Of a DNA stretch of 64,000 nt, positions 10,505 to 22,841 are shown in pieces. Position 1 is the first letter of the stretch; the number at the start of each line of letters is the position of its first letter. Source of the stretch: Periconia sp. R9002 (lineage: Eukaryota; Ascomycota; Dothideomycetes; Pleosporales; Periconiaceae); assembly GCA_023627715.1 (NCBI GenBank), contig JAMAHW010000001.1, positions 930,001 through 994,000 on the forward strand. Direction: 5' to 3'. Position numbers and translations under genes: made by a program. Below the pieces are notes generated by a model, which worked only from the letters and a program-made list of their open reading frames with translations, ran no database searches and was not told the DNA's origin.

Positions 10505-12865
10505 CGAGTAGGAAATTGGATCAAAAAAATGGATCACAGGCTCTGATCCTGTGATTCGCGCGTTGACGCGTTGGATTTGGATCTTGGTATCGGGCATGGT
10601 GTGTATGAATATTCCTGGTGGCCTACTTGATATCCCTCTACCCATTGATGTATAACGAAGCGAAAGTGGAGTGAGTAAGGCACTGCCATTGAGGCCAGGT
10701 TGGTGGATAATAAGATAGCACAAAAACTTCTGTTATTAGGTTAAAAATAATACACTATACATCAATTGCTGACTCAATGGTATATATCTCTTCTAATATC
10801 CCCACTTCAAACAGTAGCTCTGTAAAAAAATAGGTGGACATCTCCACAAACTGCCGAGCTATGTCAGGGACTGAAGTATCCACATGCGTAGGGCTGACAC
10901 GCCGCGGAGTGCCAATTCGGGTAGATAGTGTACTAGGCGATGGTCACAAATTAGTTATAACGGATAGAAATTATAGACCCTCTAGTTCGTAGACTTACTG
11001 GTTTTCCCGGCCCGTTACGTCCTGGCTTTTCAGCAGTCTGTAGTATCACAGATCCCCAACATCCCATTTCAACAACGTCCTACATAACAGAACCCCCTTC
11101 GCAGGCCCAAAAGAGAATCTACTGTAGAAGAAAACAGGCCACTATACAGGCATGCAAAACACCCGACAAAGACTGATACATGCTTTTAAAGAAAACCACT
11201 TCACTTTTCTCGCTCCGCGCCATTCCAAACTCACAACTCACCTTCCCTTCTCTGCCACTGTATGCTCCCGTCTTTTTCACTGCACTTTTCTAGATATCAC
11301 TCCATTGGGATCTCCCAGGACACACCATCGCCAAAAGTATACCTGAGTCTACCGCATTTTACATTGCCATATTCCCCCCTACCTTTCTAATCTCTATATC
11401 AATTAGAAACCATTCCTTCCTCAAACGATAAGAAGACTAACCCAGAAAAATCGGCCTGTTCATATCCACTCAGAAAACCATGTTAGTGTCTCTACTACTT
11501 CTTCCATCAACATTTTGATTCCCCGATCTCCATGATTTGAGCCCGCCCGCATATAAAAAAAGCGCTTCTACACAGAATACCCACCTAGCTATCAGCTCTT
11601 TCACCACCCATTCCCAAAACCTCAAAAAAACTTACAAGCACGAAACCCCTCCTTCTACCTTCCAATTCGAATCCATCTATCCCGTTACACTCCTTGCCCA
11701 GAACTCACTCTTCACCTCTACCTTTGAACAAAAGAAAAATACACTAGGTAAAACCCATCTACGCACCACAGTAACCAACCAACCATATTTCACAGCATCC
11801 TCCTCCCTCAGCTACGATTTGTACTGTGATTAATTATGAAATCCTACAGAACGAATACCTTCCTGCTTGTGAACTACTATCAAATTTTCCCGGCACAGCT
11901 AGACATGAATCAGAAAGTGTCTGAAAAAGAGTCCACACCAACAAAAACAATAAGGTCTAACTTATATAGTGCAGCCTTAGGTACAAAGATGACCACAACT
12001 CATGTTATACTATGAAAGAAACATATCAAAACATAAACCCCACCAAACCTCCTAATCGTTCAAACCCCCTCGAAAGAATCCACCGAATTCGTGCAGCGAC
12101 TCAATACCTACTTTCCACCTCCTCCCACCTCCTCCCCCCACCCCCCCTGAACATAGTACTATTAAATTCACCTTCACCATCACCCCCTCCATACATACAT
12201 ACACACTCTTCTTAACCCATCTCATTACCATTCCCATACTATGTATACGAATCATATCTCCCTATCAATGTCAGTGAGTTAAGAGACATCGAAACTGCAA
12301 TCAATCGGATTGGGTTGAATCAGTTAGTTAGAGTCAAGGGATTATGATATGGATGTTAACCTAGTAGATGAATGGATGGATGGATGGAAATGGTATGGTG
12401 GAGCTTGTTAGATAGGTAGGCAACGTACGAAATTGGCCGGGGTGAAGGGAGATGCGTGATAGGAGGGAGGGAAACTGGCGAGCGAGCAATGCCTCAAATA
12501 CATCCCCGTGTTGGTCAAGAAAAGTGAAGATAAATGGTTTGCTGTTTCGTGTTCGTGTCTAGATTTTTTTTTTCGGAATGATTCATTCCAGTCGAGTACG
12601 TGTGTGTACGTGTATGTGTATCCTCCCTAGTTATGTTACCCATTCATTGTCCTCACTATACTATACTGCATAACCTACCTAATACCAAACCCCATGTTAT
12701 TTTATGCAAAAAAAGAGAAAAATAAGCATTAGATGTACCAACAAAAATCTCCAATCCCAGCAATCATTCAATCAATCAATCATGCCTCACTCCCTCCCTC
12801 CTCTGGGTATCAAAAACGAAGAAAAAAGCCCCATTGCACGGCGTGGACAAGATAAATGTGCGAGC
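10505..12865. other. Long gene-free convergent region with G-depleted tract
   Basis: A 2.36-kb gap between the 3' ends of the CFEM receptor and the Smr gene. From about 11150 to 12240 the plus strand is strikingly poor in G (several 60-base lines have 0-5 G), with C and A/T dominating. From about 12300 to 12500 the bias reverses to G-rich, including short GATG repeats near 12370. No credible protein gene was found. Confidence 0.6.
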
Positions 12866-13706
12866 CTACATGACGACACAGCACTTGAGCGCCTTGAGCA
12901 GCTTCGGCAGCCCCTTCTTAACCATTTCCTCAATCTCGTCGTTTTGGTTGTTTTGCTGCCCGCCACCATGTTGTTGTCCACCATGTTGCTGTCCACCATG
13001 GTGTTGCTGTCCACCGTGATGCTGCTGCTGACCGCCATGATGTTGCTGACCTCCACCATAGTTGTTGTGGCCAGGAGTGCCTCCATACGACGGTGCTTGC
13101 GGAGGCGGCGGCATCTGCCCGACCTGCCCGCCCTGCAGATTGACAAAGATCCTGCCCTCGTTCTCCTCGGTTTGATAATGCAGACCGAGTTCTCGGCACA
13201 CTTGCTCGACTCTCGGTTTGATCTTTTGCACGTGTCCCGTGCTATGGTTTCCTTTGCCGACAATGACGTGCAGATGCGACTCCCCGCGGCTTCTCGCAGC
13301 ACGGATGCGCTCTTCAAGCACGTCCTCTGCTTCCTCGACGTAGAGGCCGTGCAGGTCAATGGTGTCGGATGGGACGCGGCCACCCGAGTTGTTAGCGCGG
13401 AAGATGAAATCGCGTGCCTGCTGGTTGTACTGGTCCATTTTGGCGGCGTGTTGTTTACCCTCTTCCGAGAGCTGTTTTGCGCGCGCGCCGTCGCCGGACT
13501 CGTAGGCTTGGTGTGCGCGGTCGAAGCATGACGAGCGTTTGGCGGCTTCTTGCCGCGCGAGGTCGCGGAGGCGGTCGTATTCCGCTTCGGTGTCGCTTGA
13601 GGAATGGTTGAGGGCTGGTAATTTAGATGTTAGCATTGGTGTGTTTCGTGGATGAGGGGTGGGCGTACGAACCGCGAGAGCCCAGCTGCATCATTTCCAT
13701 GGCCAT
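12866..13706 (-). CDS. DUF1771-Smr domain protein
   Basis: Two exons: 13706-13673 and 13614-12866, giving 260 aa. The short first exon (MAMEMMQLGSR) joins in phase at a 58-nt intron with a TGCTAAC branch site. Residues about 20-85 form the Arg/Ala-rich helical DUF1771 region (YDRLRDLARQEAAKR). The Smr domain follows, with the DLHGLYVEEA motif and the glycine-rich HVIVGKGNHS loop, both hallmarks of Smr endonuclease/RNA-binding modules. After the Smr domain comes a Gly/Gln/His-rich repeat tract (GGQQHHGGQQQHH type) and a C-terminal helix ending CCVVM. The end resembles a CaaX box (CVVM), so prenylation is possible but unproven. Family members are linked to mRNA quality control and translation; the exact role is unknown. 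Confidence 0.88.
12960..13062. repeat. Imperfect coding minisatellite (His/Gln/Gly repeats)
   Basis: Tandem imperfect units related to CCACCATGTTGCTGT on the plus strand encode the GGQQHH repeats of the Smr protein. Unit lengths vary, so copy number probably differs between strains. Confidence 0.6.
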
Positions 13707-14105
13707 GGTGAGAGTTTATGGGGGGTTTTTGGAGGAGATGATGATATTTTCTGGTGGTGTGGGCGCTTTGGAGAGGTGATGCGAGGGTTGCTACGGGTGA
13801 AGGGAGTTTTTGTTGTTGTCGTCGCCGCAAGCTTTCAGCTTTCCAGCTCGATCTTAACGCTAATAAGCGATCTCCGCGGGAGATGAATTCGATCGCGCGC
13901 CAGCCCTATATTCCGGGATATATTCACTATAGGAATATGGAATCAACAAGCCTGATCTGAAATCGCGGCAGAAAAAAACGTGTTCACGCTAAGGGAAAAG
14001 CTGCTTGATCTTGAGAATGGCTTTCATTCCTGGCGCCTCCATTCACAATGTATCCCATGCTTGAAAACCGACCTGTAGGTAGAGTGCAAATCCCCTTCGC
14101 AAAGG
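13707..14105. other. Intergenic region upstream of the Smr gene
   Basis: Holds the promoter of the Smr gene (-) and the 3' flank of USE1 (-). No further gene is seen. Confidence 0.55.
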
Positions 14106-15073
14106 CTAAAACCGTATCTTCGGTCCCACAAAGACAATCATGAAAGCAATTATCCAGAGGCCGAAAATGAACGCGTAGAGTTTTATTCGGTCCCACCAAC
14201 CCTTGCCTTCCGTCATTCTTCGTAGCGTCCCCATTCTCTGACTCGCGGCGTCCATATTCTGTGTATTCTTGTCTAGCCCTGATACAGCGCGGTCTAGAAC
14301 GCTTCTGTCTGTCTCCAGCGTTTGGCCAAATTGTATATGTTGTTTTTTCAATTGCTTTGCCATTTCCAGTAGACCTGCTGTCAACGCTTCCTGTTCAGTG
14401 CGATTCTGTGATAAGACCGCCTCCGTTTCCGTTTGTGCAGGATTGCCTGTAGTGGTCGTAGGCTTGGAAGGGAATAATGAGTTGCCCGTCGCTGTTGCCG
14501 TGTTTTCTGCTTGGGTACCTCTGCGCCGCTGCAGCTCTGATGTGAGGTTTCTGGCTGCATCTTGCAGCGCATCGTTGTCTTGCCCACCTCCTGCGGAAAT
14601 ATCGAGTCCAGAATCTGCGTTGACGCGCGGTGCGTAGGAAGGTATGCTATCAAGATCTTCTTCGTCTGACTCGGCTGATGCTTCCGATTCGGAATCTTCA
14701 AGTTGATTGAGTTCAGACAGACGCTGAATAAGTTGTTTTATGAGCTCGCGCTTTTGTTGGAGATCTTTTTGGAGGCTCGTCTTCTTAGATTGAGAGGGCG
14801 TTGTGGAGGCGGAGTGTTCAAGGTTCAGAAGAAGGGTTCGGGCGTGTTCGATGTTCTGGTGAGCGATCAGTCAAGGTTGTCAGGTAGTTATGATGCGCCA
14901 GCAGAGGCAACGTGTTAGGAACATACCGCTCCCACTCGCGCGCGCTGATAGCTGGACTTCCGTAGTTGTTGTGACGGCTCAATAAGCACATTGCGCTCAA
15001 GTCTCGAAAGCAGGCGGGTGAGGTTGATAGGTGTTGCATCGTGGTAGTCGGACGGTGAGGGGTGGGCGGCCAT
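14106..15073 (-). CDS. USE1: SNARE protein USE1
   Basis: Two exons: 15073-14927 and 14855-14106, giving 298 aa, joined in phase over a 71-nt intron. The N-terminal region (INLTRLLSRLE) and coiled-coil segments are followed by an acidic linker, then a SNARE-type helix (EALTAGLLEMAKQLKKQ) with heptad hydrophobics, and a C-terminal transmembrane anchor (LYAFIFGLWIIAFMIVFVG) ending KIRF. This architecture matches Use1/p31, an ER Q-SNARE that acts with Sec20 and Ufe1 in Golgi-to-ER retrograde fusion. Assignment rests on architecture and the SNARE-anchor region; the N-terminal half is weakly conserved, so confidence is moderate to high. Confidence 0.8.
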
Positions 15074-15631
15074 TGTTGCAAGAGAGGGAAGGACGGGAAG
15101 GGTTCTATTGCATCCGCAATACGCTGACAGGCCTATGAATTTTAAGAGAGTTTAAGGGGGCAGAGAATTGTATTTGGCGAATGCTTTTGTCGATAACAAA
15201 ATCAACAACGTCCTTTGGTACCTAGGTCGATGTGGAAGAGGATACGTCAGGCTACCGCGATAACTCCGCTTCCCCGCATGCTTGGTCAAAGCTCAAGCTC
15301 TCACCCATATCTAGCACCACGCGACCTGGATACACCATCATCACGCACCCTATAACTAATCCAATCCACGATGTCCTTTCTTTTTGTTAAAATCCAATGG
15401 ACTCAAAAGTTAAGAAAAGGTTGACTGCATACTTTGATATGAATGACTATAGTAGTAATATACATCGAATCTCGCATTCTCAAAATCTGATAGAACGTTG
15501 ATCATCAAAAAAGATTGGTTTCTCCAATTGGTTCGCAAATTCTCGTCGATACAGGATTGTCACTTAATCTTTCCAAAGAAAATCGGATCTTCAAAAACAT
15601 CAGCCTTCTCCATAGCCTGGCCATGGTATCC
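15074..15631. other. Intergenic region upstream of USE1
   Basis: About 560 bp between the USE1 start and the 3' end of the small-protein gene, both on the minus strand. No other gene is visible. Confidence 0.55.
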
Positions 15632-16144
15632 TTACTGCCTCAACGTAGTCGTATCGCGTGGGTCTTTTGGCTTTTGCTGTTGCGGGGACGGAGCAGCCGG
15701 ACCACCACGCGTATAGCTATCAAGTTCGGTTAGAATATCCGTATAGCCTTGTAATAGGCTTTGCATTTGTCAGTCATCGGGGTACAGGTGTACGTACTTG
15801 TACCACAGGGTTCCGAAGAATCCAGACTTTGGATAGTGATCTTGCATGCTGGACCTCCTTGTCGTGCTCGCTTCATCGGTAGGCCTGTTCCAAGATTCGA
15901 GGTTGGCAAAACGGGCCGCTGACGACTGGTACGTGTTAGCTGAGATGTGTATAAAACATGGAGAGCTTACTCTTCTACGTTCTGTGGTAGGGGATCCTGG
16001 AGAATTCGAGTTAGAGCCCACAGAAGCGTCAGATGCTCGTCGCTCCGTGTCTTGCTTAGGAGCTTCTGGCATGGATGGCATTGTGTTGTTCCCGAAGAAC
16101 TTGTGGTTCTGGCTAGAGTACTTCTGATGGAATGGCGATGGCAT
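15632..16144 (-). CDS. Small Ser/Gln-rich hypothetical protein
   Basis: Three exons: 16144-15971, 15925-15798 and 15758-15632, giving 142 aa. All joins use GT...AG (GTAAGC, GTACGT) and agree in phase; the second intron is only 39 nt, and its CAAAG acceptor is preferred because it opens a clean frame to a stop. Residues 1-60 are rich in Ser, Pro and Arg (GSNSNSPGSPTTERRR) and look disordered. The centre (KSGFFGTLWYKN) and the helix LLQGYTDILTELDSY look conserved and amphipathic. I do not recognise the family. The intact splicing and clear C-terminal helix argue for a real gene rather than noise. Confidence 0.65.
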
Positions 16145-19100
16145 GATTAGTCTTGTTCGACTTGAGTTGAAAGCTGCTGTGTAACTGGGACGTACGATAA
16201 AACGTGCGAGATTACAATGTGATCTTGTGAATGAAAAACTGTGAGGAAGGAGTAAGTAGATATAAATCGATTCCTCGCAATCCAGCTGACTGCCTTCGCG
16301 AGCAAGAGATCACCCAACACCAGAGCATAGCATCATGCCGCAGGAGCGCGATCGTACCAATCAGCGCCCGTGGAGTTGTTTCCCCGCATTGTACCGGCGT
16401 AGCTCGAACTGGCTTCTAGATGCCATTTGGTAACTATGACAGAGAGGGGTAGAAGAACAAGGCCAGAACAGCGATGGTGGGTGGCTTCGACGAAATGAAC
16501 CAATGATCAGAGGCTTTTGTTTGACAAGCCTGCTGAATAATGAAAGAAGAAGAGCGAGAGTATTGTCTAAGCAATACATCACCAGCGTTGAATACGAATC
16601 AAAAAACAGATTCACAGTACGGTTTTTGCTCATGACATGTTACAATGTTTTGTCCCGAGCAAATCGCACTTGTGGCCAGTGGATAGCCGCAGACAATTGC
16701 AACTGGCATCGAGGAGCCTATTGTCTAATGGCAGGTGCTTTCCTAAGAATAAAGTATATAAGTCCACGATTTCTAAAATTATGCACCGCTGATACTTTGC
16801 GCCAGTATGTGGAACTAAGATTCGCAGACACCATCAATTGATCTGCTCCCCCCATTGAGCACAAGAAGGCCCCGTTTCTCAGTAAAGGGGCACATTGTGT
16901 TGGAGCTGATCATGACGTCAATTCAGCAGTGAAAGCGATTTGTATAATGCAAATACAGCAAAAAGTCGAATGTTGTGGCTTCGAAGCGGAAACACAAGTT
17001 TCAGAGGGAAGGCCTTTGTTACCTTTGTTAAGAAGGTGTTGGGATGATCTCACGGGGGATATTCATCATTCGTTATGTAAGCCCTGGTTGGGCTGAGCCG
17101 AAGAGAGGCCGTTAAGCGAATCATATTTGAGCACGTCTTGCCAAACTTCCTTCACTGTGACCTTCCCTTCTCGCTCTTTTTTCTGTTACTCACGCCTCGT
17201 ACACGTCCCATCGAATGAATCGCATATCGGAATTTCCCTATACATGGCCTTGTCGACTTGTGCGAGAGACGTTTGATTGGCTGGCGCTGGCTGCACTGAC
17301 CGGAAGAAATAACGAGCCGTGAGGTTTGAGGCTCTGCGTGTTGGGCAGCAATGCACATGGATCCTAGCAGGGCTTGAAGAGAGATTGGCAGGCACCACTT
17401 GTTCCATCATCCGCTCTCACCCGCCCGAGTTGTTCTTCTTCATGATTGCTATCTTGTGCGATTATGTGTGTATACTTTCAAACATTGCTAATGATGCGGG
17501 ATGAAGGAGTCCTGATCAGCAAGATGTTCCGGTACGTTACTTATTCTTTGAAGTCTTCCTGTTCTCTTCCTTTCATGATGATTCCACATAAATAAGCATA
17601 GTTCAACCGATGGTCTGCGGACCAATGCGGAGAAACAATCGTTGTCTTTCGCTCCTATCTGATGTTAATATCGATTTCACATGTCGACGATGCAATGAAG
17701 ACGGATGTTTGCTGACAACATTGCAGGGCGCGCGCTTGTTGCCGGACGAGTACATTTCAAAAAGACGGTACATGCATGTGTACATAGATGGTCGTGACTC
17801 GATGCAGGCCAACCACTCATTTACCAGTTGGCCAACGTAATGGTCAAGCCAGTGTGTTACATTGTGGACACAGGGCCGAGCTTGTCGGTTTGGTGGTTCA
17901 CGAAGCCGCCTATGTCATGCCTCGGTATGAGACGGGGGATGTGGTTGTGATAGACGTAGGCTGTGCCGATGCCAGGTGCCAGGTGCCAGGTACCTATTTG
18001 ATGCGAGGGCAACGGCCGAGTAGGTATTGGCCCAGTGGGGGAGGCATTTGTTGTTCTCGTGTATCTTGATGCGTGCATTGTATGTTTATTACCGGTGGTC
18101 AGTGACGCAAAGCAATTTGGTTTGGGTCGGAGGGAGATGAAATTGCACGGTGGAGTATCGGACACGGCCGAAGGGAAGGATGCTAGCCATCTGGATCAAT
18201 TGCTCGCTCGGTGGACAGTGCAAGCAAGAAGGGTGAGACGGAGGCATGGGATTAATTCGAGGAGCTGCACGACGATCGCAAAACAATCTGGGAGCAGGAG
18301 GAAAAAGCAATCAAGGCATGATTAGGTAGGTGAAGCGTGATGAATGTCGCGCATTCGCCAGTGCCGTGTTTTGGTCAAGGATGGGCCACAGTCCTTGGCC
18401 ACGGCACGGCGAGCATCTTTTCTGGAAACAATCAAAATGCTTTTGCAGTACCGCCGACGACGAGGGTGCATTTGGCCGAGTAGCACGACGGCGCTTCAGG
18501 CTTGACTCTTGAAGCAGCCATGGGCCACAAGCTACGTCCGCGCACGATACGCCAGCCGGGCCATCCCATGCGCTGCCATGCTGTCGAGCGGCACAGGGCA
18601 AGCAGAGTGGACAGCAATAAGAAGGTGGCTTGTCCTCGACCCAATCTGCTTGAGAGCATCCTCGAGCCTGGCACGCAAAACATGAAAATGGCCCCACCCG
18701 CTGATGTGTTGTCACCTTGAGCGCTATTCCCCTTTCGCTTCATCCTCGTCCACTCGCTGACCGACTCTTCGTACTTTGCTTTCTCACCCTCCCGCCCGCC
18801 TCCTCGACTCCTCCTCTTCCACTCCCACTCTCCTCTCTGACCCCAAATTTCCCTCCCCCATCATTTGCGAATAACCTCAAATCGACTCGCACAATTCCAT
18901 CTGCGTACTTTTTGCGCCGTTGCCAGCACTCGCACCGCCAACAACCATCCATCCAAACAAGTAGACACACCGAATAGCAGAGCCCTTGCTCCTCAGGATG
19001 TCAATTCGGAGCCCAGACGGAGCCCTATCCAGGTACTTACTGCCCAACGGTTCTTTCCCCAGTCTTTCTTTCCCTTTTTGTTTCTTCATGCGTTGTCTTT

Positions 19101-20169
19101 GCTTTCCTTGCCATCGACATCATGTAGCAGACTGATCATGTACTTTTTTTTCTACTCTGCTTTGCTTCTCTTCTTGCATTTTGTTTGTTTTCGCCGCCAT
19201 ACAGCTACCTTGCCCGGAGAACTGCCATGGAATTACTACCAACCCGTGGATTTTACACGCCCCATATGGATCTGCCTCAGGATGTTTGCTTGCTTTATCT
19301 CTCTGTTCGTTCTTGCCTGGATTTTCAGCACCCGCTGTTCCCTGAGGACCCAAATGGATACCTTACTACCCGGAGGATCATACGTATGCTCTTGCATTCA
19401 TCGTAGGTTCGACAACCCCCGGAACGTAGCTGAAATCCCATACTAGGATGTACACTCGTAGAGCTTTGCAAAAGTCGGTGAGCGTTAGCAGCAGATCCGG
19501 TTTCAAGATGACTGGCCACACGTTGCTCTAGTTCTACGCTATCCCGCACCGAGCGAAGGCCGTCACAGTTGGGGCCGAGTCGTTCATTATCTTAGTTCGA
19601 CGAGCTTACAACTTTCGACATACCGTAGGAATAGTCATCTGTCCCGTAGGACGTACTCTGCTGCCAGGTCCCTCCGAGGGAAATCCGCAAGGCTCTCAGC
19701 ATGATTGCGACAATCTCATTTAAGCCCTGGATGTTCTTTTGCCTTCCTTCCGGAAAATGGATTAACTATTTGGATGTCTCGTGACAAATGTACGTACACC
19801 ACGGCGCATACTGCTCTGTGCTGCCTCCCAACTTTTTGGTTTGGTATACTGACTTGTAGCTCGTTTTGAAGAATGATCAGTGTCTACGTTCTACTCAAGG
19901 TTTGATTCCATGTTCTGTTTCTGGATCCTGTTAATCCCGCCCTGGACGGATCTTTGCCATGGGAAATTGCTGCAACTCAAAGCCGGATACCTTCATGACC
20001 TGTTAACCTACAGTTTCCACCAGTCCTGCGAACCCTTATTGACTCCGCACTCCCAGTGGTTCGTTCGGCTATCCATGGCACGACTCAGGTATGTCCTCGT
20101 TGCCCTTCTATATGACGAATGTATACTAATGAATTCTGATATCCAGGGCCTCACTGCGGAATACTAACA
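16145..20169. other. Four-kilobase gene-free region; probable long leader of the C2H2 factor
   Basis: This lies between two divergent genes. The right part, from about 18720, starts with a pyrimidine-rich tract typical of fungal transcription starts. It then contains well-formed intron candidates (19033-19204 and 20089-20146, both GT...AG with CTAA-type branches) and several short upstream ORFs, for example from 20077. I read 18.75-20.17 kb as a spliced 5' leader of the C2H2 gene; this is inference. In 16.15-18.7 kb I see only short ORFs without recognisable content. Confidence 0.45.
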
Positions 20170-21984
20170 ATGGCGTTTTTTTCATTCCCTTTTCTTTCTC
20201 GACTGACTCGTCTTGCATTTTACGTTTTTGCCATGACCCTGTGCTTAACACTAACCCCTTTGCTTCAGCGCATCGTTTTTCGACGTTTTTCCAGAGGAAG
20301 CTTGTACCACAAGCAACCAAACCGTGGATATTGCCAAGTGGAGAGAGGATATATCCGGACTGTCCACTTCAGGGACTTCACTATATTCACAAGCCCCCGA
20401 TTCAAGCATGACATGCAGATCGGAGGCGGATGTCAAAGATAACACATCGGAGTACAGCATGGACAGTGCATATCACAGCCAGGCAGGTACTGACCAACGG
20501 ACAACAATGACTTCCGACGGATTCCAGTGGACATCAGACCAGGTGTTTTCATTTGGGGGTTCCTCTCCTCTACTAGGATCTGACAACTTCACCCCTTTCT
20601 CAGGATCCCAGGATATGGACCAGCTACATCTGTCGCCGACTGCCGGGGCGATGGATGGTGGAGCACAGTCATATGACTGGTCAGCTAATAACTCTATGGG
20701 ACAGGACTTCTTTAGCTTCCAGCCCACAAACATGTCGCAATTCTCCACGATGGATAGCCAGTATGATCTCGGGCTATGGAGCTCAGTATACAGTACTAAC
20801 CAGGATATCACCGGAACGGAGGTGTTCAACTCCCAAGCACAACTCCAACAACCCCAGAACATAAACTCCATCGATGCCTCCACACGGCCTGATACGACGC
20901 GACAGAACTCGTTCGGCGTTCAATACCAAGGCATGCGCGCGTCCGTACAGCCTACTACTCTGGCTACCCCAGTGGCCACCCCAATCAACACAGTGTCCCA
21001 GGAGCTTGCACAACACCAGTAAGCATATTGACATGGTACTAGCAAGAATGTTGTTGACGTAGAATTTAGGACCAAGGTGGAAGAATCAAGCACAAAGTCA
21101 CTGGGAGCTCCATCACTCGCAGATGAGGATGAAGGCGACGAGGAAGACATCTTCTCACCACTAGATCCGGAAACCAACCGCATCCAAGAGGAGCACAGAA
21201 AGGTTGCTCGTACACATCCTCTTTACACTGCGAAGCCCAAGGAAGACGGCAACTTCCACTGCCCATTTGAGGGTCAACCCGGCTGCAACCACAAGCCAAC
21301 TGACTTGAAATGCAACCATGAGTATGTTTTCCCATCAGCCCTGTCTCGAAGCCGATACTAACTGCCGTCAGTAAATACGTTGACTCCCACCTGAAGCCTT
21401 ATCGTTGCAACCGAGAAGGATGCCCTAACGTTCAGTTTTCTTCTACGGCCTGCCTCCTTCGCCATGAGCGGGAGGCACACGCACTTCATGGTCATGGGAA
21501 GAATCCTAACCTGTGCTACTACACTGACTGCGAGCGAGCCATGGCAGGCAATGGCTTCCGAAGGCGCTACAACCTCTTTGATCACATGAAGCGTGTTCAC
21601 GACTACACGGGACCCACCAATGACGCTTCTACATCACCCTCTGCTGAGACCCACGCAGCCAAGGGTCGTGGAGGTAATGGGCGACGGAAGAGGTCTGCAA
21701 CCGATGTCGGAGTTCAGAAGAAGCACAAAGTTACCAAGGCCACTGCCCGCAAGAACCTTCAGCAGCAGCAGCAACAACAGGAGCAACAGAAGCAGCAGCA
21801 CCGTGCCCGAATCCAGGAGCACTTCAGCAAGACCAGGAAGAGTATGATTGACCTATTGAACAACCTCAGTGGCCCCGATGATTTGGCTGCCGAGCAGTTG
21901 GATCGCCTAACCGCGGCAGTGGGTGACTTTACTCGGATCGCTTTGTCGCACAGGAACACGAAGGATGATGTATCCGGTGAATGA
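20170..21984 (+). CDS. C2H2 zinc-finger transcription factor
   Basis: Four coding exons: 20170-20174 (ATGGC only), 20269-21018, 21070-21321 and 21372-21984, giving 539 aa. The 5-nt first coding exon is inferred: the main frame has a stop at 20252 and no ATG before the conserved-looking start of the protein, and only the ATG at 20170 with a GT at 20175 restores phase (MAASFFDVFPEE). The N-terminal half is Ser/Gln/Asp-rich, like an activation domain. Two C2H2 fingers are clear (YRCNREGCPNVQ...HEREAH and CYYTDCERAM...HMKRVH), preceded by a Cys/His-rich degenerate finger (FHCPFEGQPGCNH). A basic NLS-like segment (GRRKRS), a poly-Gln run and a C-terminal helix follow. It is a nuclear DNA-binding regulator with unknown targets. 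Confidence 0.82.
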
Positions 21985-22841
21985 AGGGCTTGCAATGCCG
22001 ATGTCTTGATTCATGACGGACATCTGGACACATGATGACTTTCTTTGCTCAAGGACAGACGGGATTAACCTGCATCCTTATATTCATTTCTTGGGAGACG
22101 CATGAAGCACAACTTCAGCAGCTCGACAACACATTACTGCACGACGAAGTCGTCTGTTTCAGCACAGTGCAGTTGTGGGCTTCTGCAGAAGGCAGAAGCT
22201 CGGCACGTGAGACGCTGTCTACAAGGACCGTCTGGCGATGCGACAACGGCCCCCAGCACTATTGATGCCGGTCGGGCATATCTGGATAGGAGGTGAAGAC
22301 GGGTACCCACGAAGTACGAGGTTGGCCCGGTTCGATGATGTTTCCAAAAGCCGTCGGCTATACTGTTTGTAGATTGTTCCTTGTTTTCACTTTCACCGGC
22401 GTTTTTTAAATTCCATAGCTATATAAATTGATATTCGGTAGTTCTGATGTTGAGTGTTTGACATTGTGGGCGCCATTACGATTCAGTCTAGAGCGACGGT
22501 TCTCGATACGCTAACTCTGTGGAAGATAAGGACGAACTGGTGAGATGTTGCGAATACAGCCATGTCGATTTAGACGACATTGCATTTTGCGTATACCCGC
22601 TTGCCGTGAAGTCAGTTCTCTCAGGATGCCGATTCATATGCATGCAGGGCTGGGCCTCGGCAAAGCAACATGACGCCACTCGGTGCTACTGTAGTCAGTG
22701 TACTGTGCCATCCCCTGCCTGTATCAGACTGTCTACCTGCCTCGGTCTCACCAGGCCGCGAGTCCAGGCTGGGAAAAAGACCGCTGCATCAGTAATACAA
22801 ACATTTGGAATCCATTGTCCATCGCATGTCGTTTACCCAAC
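21985..22841. other. Intergenic region before GPx
   Basis: Holds the 3' flank of the C2H2 factor and the promoter of the GPx gene. Frames are open upstream of the GPx ATG but carry no conserved content. Confidence 0.55.

Noticed and set aside
12704..13531. 275-codon plus-strand ORF
   Set aside because: Antisense to the Smr gene, whose domains and splice sites are clear.
18311..18715. 134-codon Cys-rich minus-strand ORF
   Set aside because: Irregular Cys spacing, no signal peptide, opposite frames equally open; likely chance.
19400..19440. Possible tRNA T-arm (GGTTCGACAACCCCC)
   Set aside because: No matching acceptor stem, D-arm or anticodon arm around it.
18865..19446. 193-codon plus-strand ORF
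   Set aside because: Contains strong donor and acceptor sites and lies in the probable leader of the C2H2 gene; no domain.
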